The translations under genes were made by a program, and so were the position numbers. Positions 24,248 through 34,146 of a stretch of DNA of 59,142 bases are shown one piece after another. Location: NCBI GenBank assembly GCA_024693505.1, contig JAILKU010000062.1:1-59142 (forward strand), in the 5' to 3' direction. Under the pieces are notes generated by a model. It searched no databases. It saw nothing but the letters and a program-made list of their open reading frames with translations, and was not told the DNA's origin. The DNA comes from Bacteroidaceae bacterium. Its GTDB lineage: Bacteria > Bacteroidota > Bacteroidia > Bacteroidales > Bacteroidaceae. Position 1 is the stretch's first letter. The number at the start of each line of letters is the position of its first letter.

Positions 24248-24270
24248 TCATTAACATCACTCCCTGCCTA

Positions 24271-24311
24271 CCCCACCCCCTTCCCCTCCCCTTATAGGGG
24301 CGGGGAATGGG
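24271..24311 (+). repeat. GC-rich palindromic element, intergenic (P5)
   Basis: CCCCTCCCCTTAT followed by AGGGGCGGGGAATGG. The core differs from P1 inside the VirE-like gene only in the loop. It lies between the hsdM fragment and the 3' end of the GH95 gene. Confidence 0.75.
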
Positions 24312-24425
24312 CTAACGCCGTCGCTACTCTATACGAAAACCTCTTGAGCCTGCTCCAGCTCGGCTAAGACCGAAAGCGAGTTCTCTTCTCTGCCCTCAAG
24401 GAGGAAGAATACCGAATACAAGAGG

Positions 24426-26873
24426 TTAGAACTTCAGTGTCTGCTTCTCGCCCTTGGCAAGGCTGACCTGGCGCATTTCTTCGCCGTAGCGCACGGTGAG
24501 GTCGGCATTCTCGTCGGCACTGAGGACGGCTTTCCTGAGCTTTCCTTCCTTCCAAACGAGACTGACGCCAACGTTGCCGCGGGCACGGAGGCCGTTGACC
24601 TCGCCATCCGTCCACGTAGGAGGCAGGGCGGGCAGCAGGTCGAGTTCTCCGGCATGACTCTGCAGGAGCATCTCCGCGATGCCTGCGCATCCGCCGAAGT
24701 TACCGTCGATCTGGAAGGGCGGATGGGTGTCGAACAGGTTGTTGAGCGTGCTCTTGGCCAGCAGGGCCTGCACATTGGCTCCGGCCTCCTGTCCGTCCAT
24801 GAGGCGTGCGTAGAAGTTTATCATCCAGGCGCGGCTCCATCCGGTGTAGGAGCCCTGGCGGGTCTCGGGGTCCTCGTTGTACTTGCGGCGGCGCTCGATG
24901 GTCTTGCGCGCAGCGGCGAACAGCTCGGGGTTATGGCTGTTGATGGTCGTACCGGGATAGAGGCCAAACAGATGCGATACGTGGCGATGGCCCGGCTCTA
25001 CCTCTTCGTAGTCCTCAATCCACTCCTGTATGCCGCCATAACGCTGGCTGACGCGGATGGGCGGCAGCTTCCCGAGGGCGGTGCGCACATCGTCGAGCAC
25101 AGGATCGCCGGAGCCGAGCACCTCGCTGGCGTCGAGACAGGCCTGCAGGAGTTCCTGGGCAATCTCAATGTCCATCGTGGCGCCGTAGGTGAGGCGGTAA
25201 ACATTCCCGTCCGGGTGGCGGTAGGCGTTTTCGGGGGAGTTGGAGGGTGCAGTGACGAGCCAGCCATGCTCATCGGGCACCATGAACGATACGAGGAACT
25301 GGGCAGCCTCGAGCATGCAGGGGAAGGCCTGCTCCCTGAGATAGTCCTCGTCGAGCGTAAACCGGTAGTGTTCCCACAGGTGGAGGGCCAGCCAGGGGCC
25401 TGCGATAGGGAAGGTGCCCCAGGACACATCGTCGCTGATGGAGGTATGCCCGAAGGGATTGCTGAGGTGGTTCACGGTCCATCCCTGCGCACCAAACGTC
25501 TTACGGGCGGTTACGCGACCGGGGGTGCGGATGGCGTTGATCCAGTTGCTGAACGGGATGACGCATTCAGGCAGGGCGCCCACCTCGGCCGGCCAGTAGT
25601 TCATCTGGATGTTGATGTTGGTGTGGAAGTCGGCATTCCAGGGGTTCTTCAGGTCCTTTGCCCAGATGCCCTGCAGGTTGGCGGGCAGACGGCCAGGAGC
25701 GCGGCTGGAGTTCATCAGGAGATAGCGTCCGTACTGGAAGTAGAGGGCTGCGAGGGCAGGGTCCTCCTGTCCGGCCCGTACGCTGTCCAGCCTTTCATCG
25801 GTTGGCCGCTCAGCCATTGCGGGGTCGCCCAGCGAAAGTGATACGCGGCTCATCATAGCCTGATGGTCGTCGGTGTGTCGCTTGCGCAGGGCCTTGTAGG
25901 CCTGTCCCTCCACGGCCTTCAGCTGGTCGAGGCAGAGCTGTCCGGGATCGAGCGAGCGGTCGAAAGAGAGGTCCTCCATGCTGTAATCGGTGTTCATGGC
26001 TACGAGTATGGTCAGCTCGTCTGCACCGCGAACGGTCAAGCCGTCTCCCTCGGCCACGACGTTGCCGCCAGTAGGTATAGCCTTTATCCGCGCGGCAAAC
26101 CGCATGTGATCACCTGCCGGTCCGTCGCCGGGTGACTCTTCGTCGTGAATCTGTCCGTCAACGGCCAGCATGTCGGGGCCGGCAACGCTGGTCTTTGTAT
26201 CGATGGAACGATAGTAGCCCACCTGGCAGTTCAACATGCCTGGATGGTCGGCCTTCAGGTGAACGATGAGCAGGTTGTCGGGCGCTGAGGCCAGTACCTC
26301 ACGCTCGAAGCGCACCCCATTGGCTGTCCAGCCTGTGCGGGCAATGCCTGTCATCAGGTCCAGGCTGCGCTCGTACTCGAGGCCGGCCACGGCGCTCTGT
26401 TCCGGCTGTCCGGCATCCTCTTTCCGGGCTTGTTCGGTCGGATCGGCCTTGGCATCCAGTCCCGTCGGGTCGGGCATCGTCAGTAACAGTTCGCCAAAGG
26501 TCTGGTAGCTGCGAATGCGCAAGGGATCTCCCTTCAGCTTCTCTTCTGCCAAAGCATTGGCCTTGGCAATCTCGCCAGCCAGCAGGTGCTGCCGGATATC
26601 GGGTATCCATTCGGCGGCTTCGGCATTTCCGTCCTCGGGACAGCCAGCCCAAAGGCTTTCCTCATTCATTTGCAGCGTTTCAGCCCAGGGCCGTCCAAAG
26701 ACCATTGCTCCCAGACGACCGTTTCCCACGGGAAGTGCCTCGTCCCAGTTTGCGGCCGGCCGACGGTACCACAAGGTGTTTAGTCTGCTTTCCCTGGGCT
26801 CAATGCCGCAGCCGACGGCCATCATAGTACACAATGCCAGTGCCAGGCCCTTTATGATTATTTTCTCTTTCAT
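24426..26873 (-). CDS. GH95 alpha-L-fucosidase/galactosidase lipoprotein
   Basis: The 815-residue protein has a lipoprotein signal ([22 protein letters not shown]). GH95 hallmarks run in order: [51 protein letters not shown], then [14 protein letters not shown], where the catalytic Asn pair of the family lies (about residue 410), and [14 protein letters not shown], which holds the catalytic Asp (about 730). GH95 enzymes remove alpha-1,2-L-fucose or alpha-L-galactose from plant xyloglucan or host glycans. It is the last gene of a GH78-GH20-GH95 operon, 41 bp after GH20. A linker near residues 145-170 ([20 protein letters not shown]) is longer than I would expect. Confidence 0.9.
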   Translation of the reverse strand: MKEKIIIKGLALALCTMMAVGCGIEPRESRLNTLWYRRPAANWDEALPVGNGRLGAMVFGRPWAETLQMNEESLWAGCPEDGNAEAAEWIPDIRQHLLAGEIAKANALAEEKLKGDPLRIRSYQTFGELLLTMPDPTGLDAKADPTEQARKEDAGQPEQSAVAGLEYERSLDLMTGIARTGWTANGVRFEREVLASAPDNLLIVHLKADHPGMLNCQVGYYRSIDTKTSVAGPDMLAVDGQIHDEESPGDGPAGDHMRFAARIKAIPTGGNVVAEGDGLTVRGADELTILVAMNTDYSMEDLSFDRSLDPGQLCLDQLKAVEGQAYKALRKRHTDDHQAMMSRVSLSLGDPAMAERPTDERLDSVRAGQEDPALAALYFQYGRYLLMNSSRAPGRLPANLQGIWAKDLKNPWNADFHTNINIQMNYWPAEVGALPECVIPFSNWINAIRTPGRVTARKTFGAQGWTVNHLSNPFGHTSISDDVSWGTFPIAGPWLALHLWEHYRFTLDEDYLREQAFPCMLEAAQFLVSFMVPDEHGWLVTAPSNSPENAYRHPDGNVYRLTYGATMDIEIAQELLQACLDASEVLGSGDPVLDDVRTALGKLPPIRVSQRYGGIQEWIEDYEEVEPGHRHVSHLFGLYPGTTINSHNPELFAAARKTIERRRKYNEDPETRQGSYTGWSRAWMINFYARLMDGQEAGANVQALLAKSTLNNLFDTHPPFQIDGNFGGCAGIAEMLLQSHAGELDLLPALPPTWTDGEVNGLRARGNVGVSLVWKEGKLRKAVLSADENADLTVRYGEEMRQVSLAKGEKQTLKF

Positions 26874-26914
26874 CTCAAAGTTTTTAAAATAAGTTCATTA
26901 TATGTGCAGCGTGC

Positions 26915-28408
26915 TCAGTTATTCAGTTGCGGCTCGGGTGGTATCTCGTCGTAGAAGATGCCGGTATGGCGCGGGTCTTTCGTACCCATGTCCCATCCCA
27001 TCTGGCGCAGATGAGTAGCGATGTTACTCAGGTCCTTCTCTGACTGGAGGAAGCCATTGCCATTCCAAGCCATATTGCTCAGGTAGTAGTAGGAGCTGGT
27101 CATATCCCACCCGAAGTAGTGGTGCCACAGGGTACCCAGCATGCCAAAGAGCTCTATCTGGGAAGCATATTTTCCCTGTGACATGATGCCTGCGGCGTTA
27201 AACCAGGGACAGCTGAGGACATGGAAGCCCTGACTCTTGAAGTACTCCATCGTCGGATATGCTTCCTTGGCTCCGTCATAGAACCAGTCACATATTATAA
27301 TATCGCGCGGGAACTTCAGGAAGCCTGTCGCAGTCTCCTTCGTACCGTTGGCGTAAAATCCCTTCCACCGGCTGTCCCCTCTCTCCAGCAGCATGTCGTG
27401 CCACATCATGGCCTGGGCTCCGTGTTCGCGGATAGTCGTGTTCAGGGCCTCGATATGGTTGAGCAACAGCTGGGAGTAAGGCTGCCTTATGCAGGCGGGA
27501 CAGCTGGGCAACTCGGCTTCGTCACATCCGATATGGAAATAAGGCGGATTGTCGAACACCTCCAGCTGCTCGGCGATGAGATCCTGCAACAGTTTTCTGG
27601 TTTCCGGGTTGGAGAGACACCAGTTCCACCCGTTATGCGGCTCGAACAGGCTTTGGTATTGCGGACTGAAATCAAGCCCGGCATGTTTCGAGGCTCCACC
27701 TCGGGCCATTGTGGCATGTCCGAAGCAGTTCACCTGTGGAATCAGTGTTATGCCCAGGTCTTTCGCCAGCTTGACCAGCCGGCGGACTTCCCGGCGCGAC
27801 ATACTGCCATCCGGCCATCCGTACCATGGCGCAACCTTGCTGCGGAAACTGCCCCATGACTCAATCACGGCATAGTTGAGCTTGTAGTAGGCGGCCAGGC
27901 GGATGAGTCGCTCCACCTCCCAAGGCTCCGTCTCGTGGAACCAGCAGATGTGCATCCCGCGGAAAGCCATTGCGGGCTCATCGCGTATGACCGTTTTCGG
28001 CAGCGTCCACCCCGTCACCTTGGCCGTTCCATGATCAGCGACAGCCAGTTGGCGCAAGGAATACAAAGCATACCTGAGTCCCTGTAGCGTGCTGGCATCA
28101 ATCTCCACGCCGCTGTCCGTCGTCCTCAGTTCATATGCCTCCTTGCCCAGGTCCGATGTGTTGCGGCTGGCAGCGACAATGCGCGGTGCCTGCTTACCAT
28201 ACCATATCTTCAGATGCCGCTTCGCCCAGTCGAGGCCCTCAGAATCGCTACAGGCCACGGACACCGTCGTCAAGGGTAACCACTCGGTGCTGACGATATC
28301 GCATTGAGTAGGCAACGGGCAGATGCGAGGCGGGATGAACGTTCGCTCTGCACCAACCACAAGGAGGCCGGTGCAGAGTGCTATTACCAAGAGAATACGC
28401 TTCTTCAT
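26915..28408 (-). CDS. GH20 beta-hexosaminidase-like protein
   Basis: A 497-residue exported protein (signal MKKRILLVIALCTGLLVVGA). An N-terminal zincin-like GH20b domain (about residues 25-135, with EAYELRTTDSGVEIDASTLQ and GLRYALYSLRQL) precedes a GH20 TIM barrel. The barrel has FRGMHICWF, WYGWPDGSMSRREVRRLVKL, IPQVNCFGH and FHIGCDEAE, which carries the adjacent catalytic Asp-Glu pair (about residue 310). GH20 enzymes release terminal GlcNAc or GalNAc. It is the middle gene of the operon, 28 bp after GH78. The Tyr/Trp lining of a standard chitobiase is only partly visible, so the exact substrate is open. Confidence 0.85.
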   Translation of the reverse strand: MKKRILLVIALCTGLLVVGAERTFIPPRICPLPTQCDIVSTEWLPLTTVSVACSDSEGLDWAKRHLKIWYGKQAPRIVAASRNTSDLGKEAYELRTTDSGVEIDASTLQGLRYALYSLRQLAVADHGTAKVTGWTLPKTVIRDEPAMAFRGMHICWFHETEPWEVERLIRLAAYYKLNYAVIESWGSFRSKVAPWYGWPDGSMSRREVRRLVKLAKDLGITLIPQVNCFGHATMARGGASKHAGLDFSPQYQSLFEPHNGWNWCLSNPETRKLLQDLIAEQLEVFDNPPYFHIGCDEAELPSCPACIRQPYSQLLLNHIEALNTTIREHGAQAMMWHDMLLERGDSRWKGFYANGTKETATGFLKFPRDIIICDWFYDGAKEAYPTMEYFKSQGFHVLSCPWFNAAGIMSQGKYASQIELFGMLGTLWHHYFGWDMTSSYYYLSNMAWNGNGFLQSEKDLSNIATHLRQMGWDMGTKDPRHTGIFYDEIPPEPQLNN

Positions 28409-28436
28409 TATTATAAATATATGCTTGTTTCCCTAA

Positions 28437-31031
28437 CTACATGTCAATCGTGTATGTGCCGCTCTGGTAGTCCTTCGACTCCGTCTCGCCGGGCAGGGTT
28501 ACCGTGGCCGTAGCACCCTCGGGAACAGTGAACTCCCAGTGCCAGCTGTCGCCCCGGTACTCCCACGAGCTCTTGATGAGACCGGCAGCCGACTGGTATT
28601 CAGCATTGACGTGGCCCAACCTCTTCTCGGGCACAGGCTTCATGATGATGTGCTTGAAGCCGGGCTGTGCGGGATCGGCGGCAATGCCTGCAACACTCTC
28701 CCATATCCACTGGCAGACGCAACCATAGGCATAATGGTTGAACGAGTTCATTCCGCGCGGTCCCATACCCTTATCAACCATGTAGCTATTCCAGCGCTCC
28801 CATATCGTTGTTGCCCCATTGTCAATGGAATAGAGCCAGCTGGGATTCTTACGCTGGAAGAGCAGTTCATAGGCAATGTCGCTCATGCCGTTCTCGGTGA
28901 GTGTGCTCATCAGTATGCTCGTGCCCAGGAAACCCGTTTGCAGGCAGTTGTCGTGAGCAGCAAAGTTCTCACGCAGACGATTCTTCATGGCCTCGAGTGC
29001 CTCGCCCTCGACCAAACGGTTCTTCATGGCGAAGAGTGCAGGGGTCTGCATCGTGTTCAGTATCTCCTCCTTGAAGGTACCGTCCTCGTTGAGGAACTGC
29101 TCTTTCAGGTAGGCTTTTGCCTCGTCAGTCATCTGCTGATATTTCGATGCGTCACGTCCTGTGGCCGCAGCCATGTCGCGCATCATAGCAGCGTCAATAG
29201 CCCAGTAGGAAGCGCTCAGATAGTTCCAATAGACGATAGTCTCCCTCTTCGGCTGGCCATTCTCGTGCGACAAGCCGCTACAGCTCTCCAACGGCTCGTA
29301 GCTCAGCCAATCGGCCCACTGATAGTTGCCGTTCTCCTCCGTCATGAGGGTGTGTTCGTACTTTGTCTCGTAGATATGGTTCATGAAACGATTCATCGCT
29401 TCCCAGTTTTCCTCTACGATTTCTTTGTCGCCAAACTGTTTCCATACGGTCCAGGGCACAATAATGCCTGCATCAGCCCATCCGAGCCGCATCATGTCGC
29501 CATGTCCGTTACCATCTCCTGCACCATATTGTGCCATAGGAGCTACGCCCGGGAACGCACCGGTTGGAGACTGTGTATCGCGCATGTCGCGCATCCATTT
29601 ATGGAAGAAACGGTCGGTGTTAGCAAAGAATGTACCCGTCTCGGTGAAGACCTGCGTGTCGGCAGTCCACCCCAGGCGCTCGTTGCGCTGCGGGCAGTCT
29701 GTTGGCACGGAGAGATAGTTGGAGCGCTGTCCCCAGATCGTATTGGAAATAAGCTTGTTGACAGACTCGTCGCCAGTTGTGATAGTACCAGTCTCCAGAT
29801 CCTTGGCGATAGAAGTCACGGGCAGCGACTCGATCTTCTTGATAGCCACATTGCCTGTGGCGGTTATGGATACGAAACGATAGCCGAAGAACGTGCTGCG
29901 AGGATAGAATTCCTCATACTTGTCTCCTGCGGCAAAGGTGTACTTCAAAATCATACCTTCGCGGGCCATTCGCAGGTTATCACGATGCACACTCCCTTCG
30001 GGTCCGTCCATGCCGCGGCTCTTTGCACCGTTGCCATCGTTCAGCAGTTCACCGGGCAGGCAAGTAAGCTCTGTGCCCTCGGCAGCCTTGAATATAAAGG
30101 AGGGTACGGCAGCGCAATTCTGACCGAAGTCGACTACGAGTGTCTCACCCTCGCCGAGCGTAATCTCCTGACCGGATGCAAACTCCTTCAAAATGACGAC
30201 CTTACCTTTCTCTTCCTCGGTAGCGCCCTCTACATCCTTCCAGGTATAGGCTTTTACCGGTGCCAGCGCCAGGTCGTGGCGAATGTAAACCTCAGCACCC
30301 TCCGAGGGTAGGATTTCGCCCTGGAACTCTGTATTCTTTTCAGGTGTCGAAAGTTTCTCGGGTGTTTCAAAGCCCATCGGCTCGCGCGCATCATACTCTT
30401 CACCATCAAAGATGGCTGCATGCTTTACCGGTCCTGCAATACCGGCCTTCCAGTGTTCCAAGTCGGTGCCCAGCAACTGCTTGGAACCATCGGCGTATGT
30501 GAGCTCCAGTACGGCCCTGAACGCAGGTTTCTTTCCCTGCATACCCTCGCCTTTAGAAGTTATGATTTTGTCGGCCCACCATCCTGGAGTGACTTGCGCC
30601 GAGAGCATGTTTTCGGCACCGGCTTTCTTTTTCAGCAGGTTAGTGATGTCGTAGGTAAAAGAGCGCTTTGTCTTGGCATAGTGTGTAAACCCGGGTTTCA
30701 AAACTTCTTCGCCCACGAGTTTTCCGTTTGCATAGAGTTCATAGACGCCGAGACCCGTCGTCATCCATCGGGCCGCAGTTATCTTCCCTTCGTTCTTGAA
30801 CGTTGAAACAAACCAGCTTGCTCCGTCTGCAGCGCGGTCATTTTTCCGTTTGCCCTCTATCACCGGAGCATCAACTGCCGAAATCCATTCCGACTCGTTC
30901 CAGGCACCGTTCTCTAAAGCATCGGCGCGCATACTTTTCTGTGACTGTGATCCACAGCCAGCAAACAGAGCCATTCCAGCCACACACATTAACAGATGGC
31001 TTAGGCTCCTCAAATTCATTCTTGTTCTCAT
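28437..31031 (-). CDS. GH78 alpha-L-rhamnosidase lipoprotein (second copy)
   Basis: This 864-residue protein has a lipoprotein signal (MNLRSLSHLLMCVAGMALFAGC, from the ATG at 31019; an ATG at 31031 adds four residues). Domains follow the standard GH78 order: N-terminal beta-sandwich (WISAVDAPV, FTHYAKTKRSFTYDIT), a second sandwich, then the (alpha/alpha)6 barrel with VPTDCPQRNERLGWTADTQ (about residues 445-463) and ATTIWERWNSY (about 725). The canonical DCPQRxERxGW acid motif is intact, unlike the diverged DGDRERIPYEAD of the first copy. It leads the GH78-GH20-GH95 operon behind a consensus promoter. Confidence 0.92.
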   Translation of the reverse strand: MRTRMNLRSLSHLLMCVAGMALFAGCGSQSQKSMRADALENGAWNESEWISAVDAPVIEGKRKNDRAADGASWFVSTFKNEGKITAARWMTTGLGVYELYANGKLVGEEVLKPGFTHYAKTKRSFTYDITNLLKKKAGAENMLSAQVTPGWWADKIITSKGEGMQGKKPAFRAVLELTYADGSKQLLGTDLEHWKAGIAGPVKHAAIFDGEEYDAREPMGFETPEKLSTPEKNTEFQGEILPSEGAEVYIRHDLALAPVKAYTWKDVEGATEEEKGKVVILKEFASGQEITLGEGETLVVDFGQNCAAVPSFIFKAAEGTELTCLPGELLNDGNGAKSRGMDGPEGSVHRDNLRMAREGMILKYTFAAGDKYEEFYPRSTFFGYRFVSITATGNVAIKKIESLPVTSIAKDLETGTITTGDESVNKLISNTIWGQRSNYLSVPTDCPQRNERLGWTADTQVFTETGTFFANTDRFFHKWMRDMRDTQSPTGAFPGVAPMAQYGAGDGNGHGDMMRLGWADAGIIVPWTVWKQFGDKEIVEENWEAMNRFMNHIYETKYEHTLMTEENGNYQWADWLSYEPLESCSGLSHENGQPKRETIVYWNYLSASYWAIDAAMMRDMAAATGRDASKYQQMTDEAKAYLKEQFLNEDGTFKEEILNTMQTPALFAMKNRLVEGEALEAMKNRLRENFAAHDNCLQTGFLGTSILMSTLTENGMSDIAYELLFQRKNPSWLYSIDNGATTIWERWNSYMVDKGMGPRGMNSFNHYAYGCVCQWIWESVAGIAADPAQPGFKHIIMKPVPEKRLGHVNAEYQSAAGLIKSSWEYRGDSWHWEFTVPEGATATVTLPGETESKDYQSGTYTIDM

Positions 31032-31113
31032 AAATAGTTGTCTTTTGTCGTTTATGGTTGATAATTATAGTTAAAATTCCATGATAATTGTCGTTTAAGG
31101 ACCATTTTGGGTA

Positions 31114-31144
31114 CAAAGGTAGTATAAACCGAGTGAAATACAAA
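31114..31144 (-). promoter_or_regulatory. Promoter of the GH78-GH20-GH95 operon
   Basis: On the minus strand TTTG (31144-31141), a 19-nt spacer and TACCTTTG (31121-31114) match consensus. The spacer contains TTTCACTCGG, a string also present near 39073-39064 and 59108-59117. The upstream GATTTATTTTGT matches the promoters at 23767 and 23850. Confidence 0.75.
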
Positions 31145-31178
31145 ATAAATCCTAATTTATTTTCAGACAGAGCCAGGT

Positions 31179-32633
31179 CTATTCACTTATTTGCTCTTCG
31201 GGCCAGGCAACCAGATAGATGCGTTCGCTTGCGCGAGTCAGGGCGGTATAAAGCCAGCGGAAATAGTCAGGTGAGAGCATTTCGGCTGTGACATAGCCTT
31301 GGTCTATGAATACATATTTCCATTGTCCGCCTTGTGCCTTGTGGCATGTGACAGCGTAGGCATACTTTATCTGCAGGGCATTGTAGTGTTGATCTTGGCG
31401 TAAGCGCTGCATTCGGTCGTGACGGTTTGTTATTTCGGGCCAATCGTCCCACACACCTTGGAACAGACGTTCCTGTTCTTCGTGCGTGAGGGCCGGTGCT
31501 TCGCTTTTCAGCGTGTCCAGCAAAACGGTAGCTTCCAATTCTAAATCGCCGTAGTCGGGGAAGCGTAATGTGGCATCGGCAAAGTGAAAACCATAGAGCT
31601 CGCGTTGATGACGCAGCCGTCTGATTATGGCCATATCTCCATTCGCGATGAATGGGAGTCTGTTTTCTTCTTTTTTCTCCTTTCCAGTTTCTCCCTTTTC
31701 CTCTTTCGTCCAATAATAGTTGTTGCGGGCAACCATAACCCGATCCCCGGAAGCAAGTTCTTCCTCATAGTCGAACAGACGGGCACGTATACCTTGATTA
31801 TATAGGTTTGCCCTGCGATTGTTGCGAGTGATGACAATGGTTTCATCACGCCCCTGATTGCTATAACATTCCTCCAGGGCCTCAATAAGGTCTGATGTGG
31901 ACAGGTTGATTACATCTGGGAATCCTTGTATGCGTAGTCGGGGAAATGTTGATAGCTTCTGAGATGAGAGAAGGCTGCGCAGATGGGTCGCATTCCATAG
32001 AATACCTGACTCGTTTTGTTGTCGTACTACCTCCGTTAAGCAGGCCTGGTATACAGTCATCCCATAAGCGCCGAGCACGCCGGGATTCAGAGCCGGACTT
32101 TCTGTTTCACCTACAGGCGGCAGTTGGGCTGTATCTCCTACGAGCATCAGGCGGCAACCCTCGCAAGAATAGACAAACTTCACCAAGTCATCCAGCAGTC
32201 GTCCTGTGCCGAAAATGGAGGGTGAAAGCCCACCAGTAGCAATCATCGAAGCTTCGTCAACAATGAAGAGTGTGTGGTGATGCAGGTTTACATTGGCTTG
32301 GAAACAGTCGGGTTCAGTCAGTGATTTTTGGCGGTATATGCGTCGATGGATGGTATAGGCTGGCGCCCCGGCGTAGAAAGAAAACACTTTGGCAGCGCGC
32401 CCAGTGGGTGCTAACAGCATGACGGGCTGCTGCAACTGGCGCATTGTCTTGACCAACGCTCCCACCAATGATGTCTTTCCTGTGCCGGCATAACCGGTGA
32501 GCAGAAAAATCTCATCACTCTTTCGGGATAACAAAAAGCTTGACCACATTTGTATCACATTTTTCTGCTCTTTGGTGGGTTCGTGGGTGAAGTTTCGCAC
32601 GATTTGAGCCTCTAAATCATCACTTATCATCAT
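31179..32633 (-). CDS. RecD/Dda-like ATP-dependent DNA helicase
   Basis: A 484-residue SF1B helicase. Motif I is LTGYAGTGKTSL (about residues 45-56), followed by LLAPTGRAAKV (Ia), LFIVDEASMI (II), MLVGDTAQLPPVG (III) and, near the C-terminus, YAVTCHKAQGGQW and WLYTALTRASERIYLV (V-VI). It lacks the long N-terminal region of RecD2 and RecB/C partners, so it resembles the short, stand-alone Dda/RecD-like helicases common in Bacteroidetes. DNA repair or replication-fork roles are inferred. It is transcribed away from the neighbouring unknown gene at 32727. The first two codons are both ATG. Confidence 0.88.
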   Translation of the reverse strand: MMISDDLEAQIVRNFTHEPTKEQKNVIQMWSSFLLSRKSDEIFLLTGYAGTGKTSLVGALVKTMRQLQQPVMLLAPTGRAAKVFSFYAGAPAYTIHRRIYRQKSLTEPDCFQANVNLHHHTLFIVDEASMIATGGLSPSIFGTGRLLDDLVKFVYSCEGCRLMLVGDTAQLPPVGETESPALNPGVLGAYGMTVYQACLTEVVRQQNESGILWNATHLRSLLSSQKLSTFPRLRIQGFPDVINLSTSDLIEALEECYSNQGRDETIVITRNNRRANLYNQGIRARLFDYEEELASGDRVMVARNNYYWTKEEKGETGKEKKEENRLPFIANGDMAIIRRLRHQRELYGFHFADATLRFPDYGDLELEATVLLDTLKSEAPALTHEEQERLFQGVWDDWPEITNRHDRMQRLRQDQHYNALQIKYAYAVTCHKAQGGQWKYVFIDQGYVTAEMLSPDYFRWLYTALTRASERIYLVAWPEEQISE

Positions 32634-32682
32634 TCTTTGATAAAAAAATGCTCGAAAAAGCGGTTATTTAAATAAATTATTC

Positions 32683-32690
32683 TACTTTTG
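32683..32690 (+). promoter_or_regulatory. -7 box for the 32727 gene
   Basis: TACTTTTG fits TAnnTTTG and lies 37 nt before the ATG at 32727. No TTTG is found at the right distance upstream, where the sequence is AT-rich, so this is a partial match. Confidence 0.5.
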
Positions 32691-32726
32691 CGATGCGAAA
32701 TTACAAAAAAAATTCAAAATAACGTC

Positions 32727-33416
32727 ATGAAAAAGGTAATTAATGTGATTTTAGGTGTCTGTGCCCTGGCACTTTTGTTTATTTGCTGGCGTAGTATTGC
32801 AGACACTCAAGAGTTTGACGCAGAGGTTTCAGCCCGCGAGGACGTGGTAAAAGCCCGTTTGATGGAAATTCGAAGTGCAGAGGAAGCATGGAAATTGCAG
32901 AACGAAGGTGTTTATTGCGACAACTGGGACGCCCTGATTGACTTTGTTAAGAACGGCAAACTGCCTATTGTCAAGAAACAAGGCGTGCTGAGCGACGAGC
33001 AGATGGACAAGGGTCTGACCGAAGCTTCAGCAGCAGCCATTGTGAACAGCGGGGACGAGAAGGCTATAAAGGAAAACGGTCTGGAGAACTTCCGCCGCGA
33101 CACCGTCTGGGTTTCCCTCATCGACTCGCTCTACAACTATGAGGGCTTCGTAGCGGACTCCATGCGCTACATTCCCTTCTCGCAGGGTGACACTTTTGAA
33201 ATTATTGCTGTGCCCAACACTACGCGTTCGGGTAGCATTATTCAGGTAATGGAATGCAATGCTCCGGATAGCAGCTTCTTGAAGGGTATGGGTAAGGCTG
33301 GCAAACGACTCATCTATAACCGTCAGGAGGATGCTGATGCCAAGGGTGCATACGCAGGCCTGAAGATAGGTGATGCCGGTAATAACTGGAACAATAATGC
33401 CGGTAACTGGGAGTAA
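32727..33416 (+). CDS. Unknown protein with one membrane anchor
   Basis: 229 residues from the ATG at 32727 (MKKVINVILGVCALALLFICW); the longer frame would start 39 nt upstream, inside the likely leader. One N-terminal membrane helix is followed by an acidic helical region (FDAEVSAREDVVKARLMEIR SAEEAWKLQN in two parts) and a mostly soluble, presumably periplasmic domain, ending in an Asn/Gly-rich tail (GDAGNNWNNNAGNWE). The pseudopilin-like pattern of a hydrophobic helix followed by 'IRSAEEAWKLQNEGVYCDNWDAL' is suggestive but there is no prepilin cleavage site. I do not recognise a characterised family. DUF3822 and rsmD follow on the same strand. Confidence 0.7.
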   Translation: MKKVINVILGVCALALLFICWRSIADTQEFDAEVSAREDVVKARLMEIRSAEEAWKLQNEGVYCDNWDALIDFVKNGKLPIVKKQGVLSDEQMDKGLTEASAAAIVNSGDEKAIKENGLENFRRDTVWVSLIDSLYNYEGFVADSMRYIPFSQGDTFEIIAVPNTTRSGSIIQVMECNAPDSSFLKGMGKAGKRLIYNRQEDADAKGAYAGLKIGDAGNNWNNNAGNWE

Positions 33417-34131
33417 ATCCCAAGCCACACAGAATCTTTCCATCCGCAAAAATGCGGATGGATTTTCTTTATATATATACAATCAAAGCGATTCTGCACC
33501 GCTGCAGGTAGAGGATGTGCATCCTCGGGGCAATCAAAAGCCAATAGAGGCTTTGCAACAAGCATTGATGCGTCCTCGTGGTATGGAGTTTCATTTTGCA
33601 GAGGTTAGACTCCTCTCTGATGAACCATGTACTTTTTTGCCTCTTGAGGAGTTTCGCAGTAACGATATTGCTACATATTATTTCCTAAACTTTCCTGAAA
33701 GTAAGTTCAAGCCGACAGAGGTGTGCTATGATATCTTGGCACAATTGGAAGTGGTAGTCCTATATGTAATGGACGCCCAAACTGTACAGACGGTTATGAA
33801 TATTTTTCCAGAAGCAAAAGTATGTAGCCAGACTGGTATTTTGCTTGAAAAGTTTGCCGAGGTCAACCGCCGCTCAAAGGAAACTATTCTACATTTCTAT
33901 GTGCAAGTTCAGGAGCATCAGATGTTACTTGCCCTTTTCCTACAGGGACAACTCCGTTTTGCATGTAACTATGCTGTGAGTAATGATCCCGACCGCCTAT
34001 ATTATCTTTTGAGTGTGTGGAAGAATATGGAACTCGATGGTGAAAAACATCGGTGTACAATGTATGGCGCCTCGGATGTGCTGATAGCAAACGTCCGGAA
34101 GTATGTTCGGAACGTTGTCTTCATAGCATAA
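33397..34131 (+). CDS. DUF3822 family protein
   Basis: 244 residues if started at the ATG at 33397, overlapping the previous gene by 20 bp; an ATG at 33370 is also open. Recognisable family sequence begins at LSIRKNADGFSLYIYN, so the start must be upstream of about 33430. The fold resembles the actin/ASKHA-like DUF3822 proteins that precede rsmD in many Bacteroidetes, and rsmD does follow after 15 bp. The function is unknown; a link to rRNA methylation is only suggested by synteny. A terminator-like hairpin lies within its first 20 codons. Confidence 0.75.
   Translation: MPVTGSKSQATQNLSIRKNADGFSLYIYNQSDSAPLQVEDVHPRGNQKPIEALQQALMRPRGMEFHFAEVRLLSDEPCTFLPLEEFRSNDIATYYFLNFPESKFKPTEVCYDILAQLEVVVLYVMDAQTVQTVMNIFPEAKVCSQTGILLEKFAEVNRRSKETILHFYVQVQEHQMLLALFLQGQLRFACNYAVSNDPDRLYYLLSVWKNMELDGEKHRCTMYGASDVLIANVRKYVRNVVFIA
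33440..33470 (+). terminator. Terminator-like hairpin inside the DUF3822 start region
   Basis: CCATCCGCA (33440-33448) and TGCGGATGG (33453-33461) form a perfect 9-bp stem with an AAAA loop, followed by ATTTTCTTT. It lies 23 bp after the stop of the 32727 gene, where a terminator would be expected, yet encodes the conserved IRKNADG of DUF3822. It may attenuate read-through into DUF3822-rsmD. Confidence 0.6.
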
Positions 34132-34146
34132 AAACTCATTTCTTCT

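Noticed and set aside
28539..30311. A 590-codon plus-strand frame opposite the GH78 gene
   Set aside because: Antisense shadow; the minus strand encodes a full GH78 protein with its catalytic motifs.
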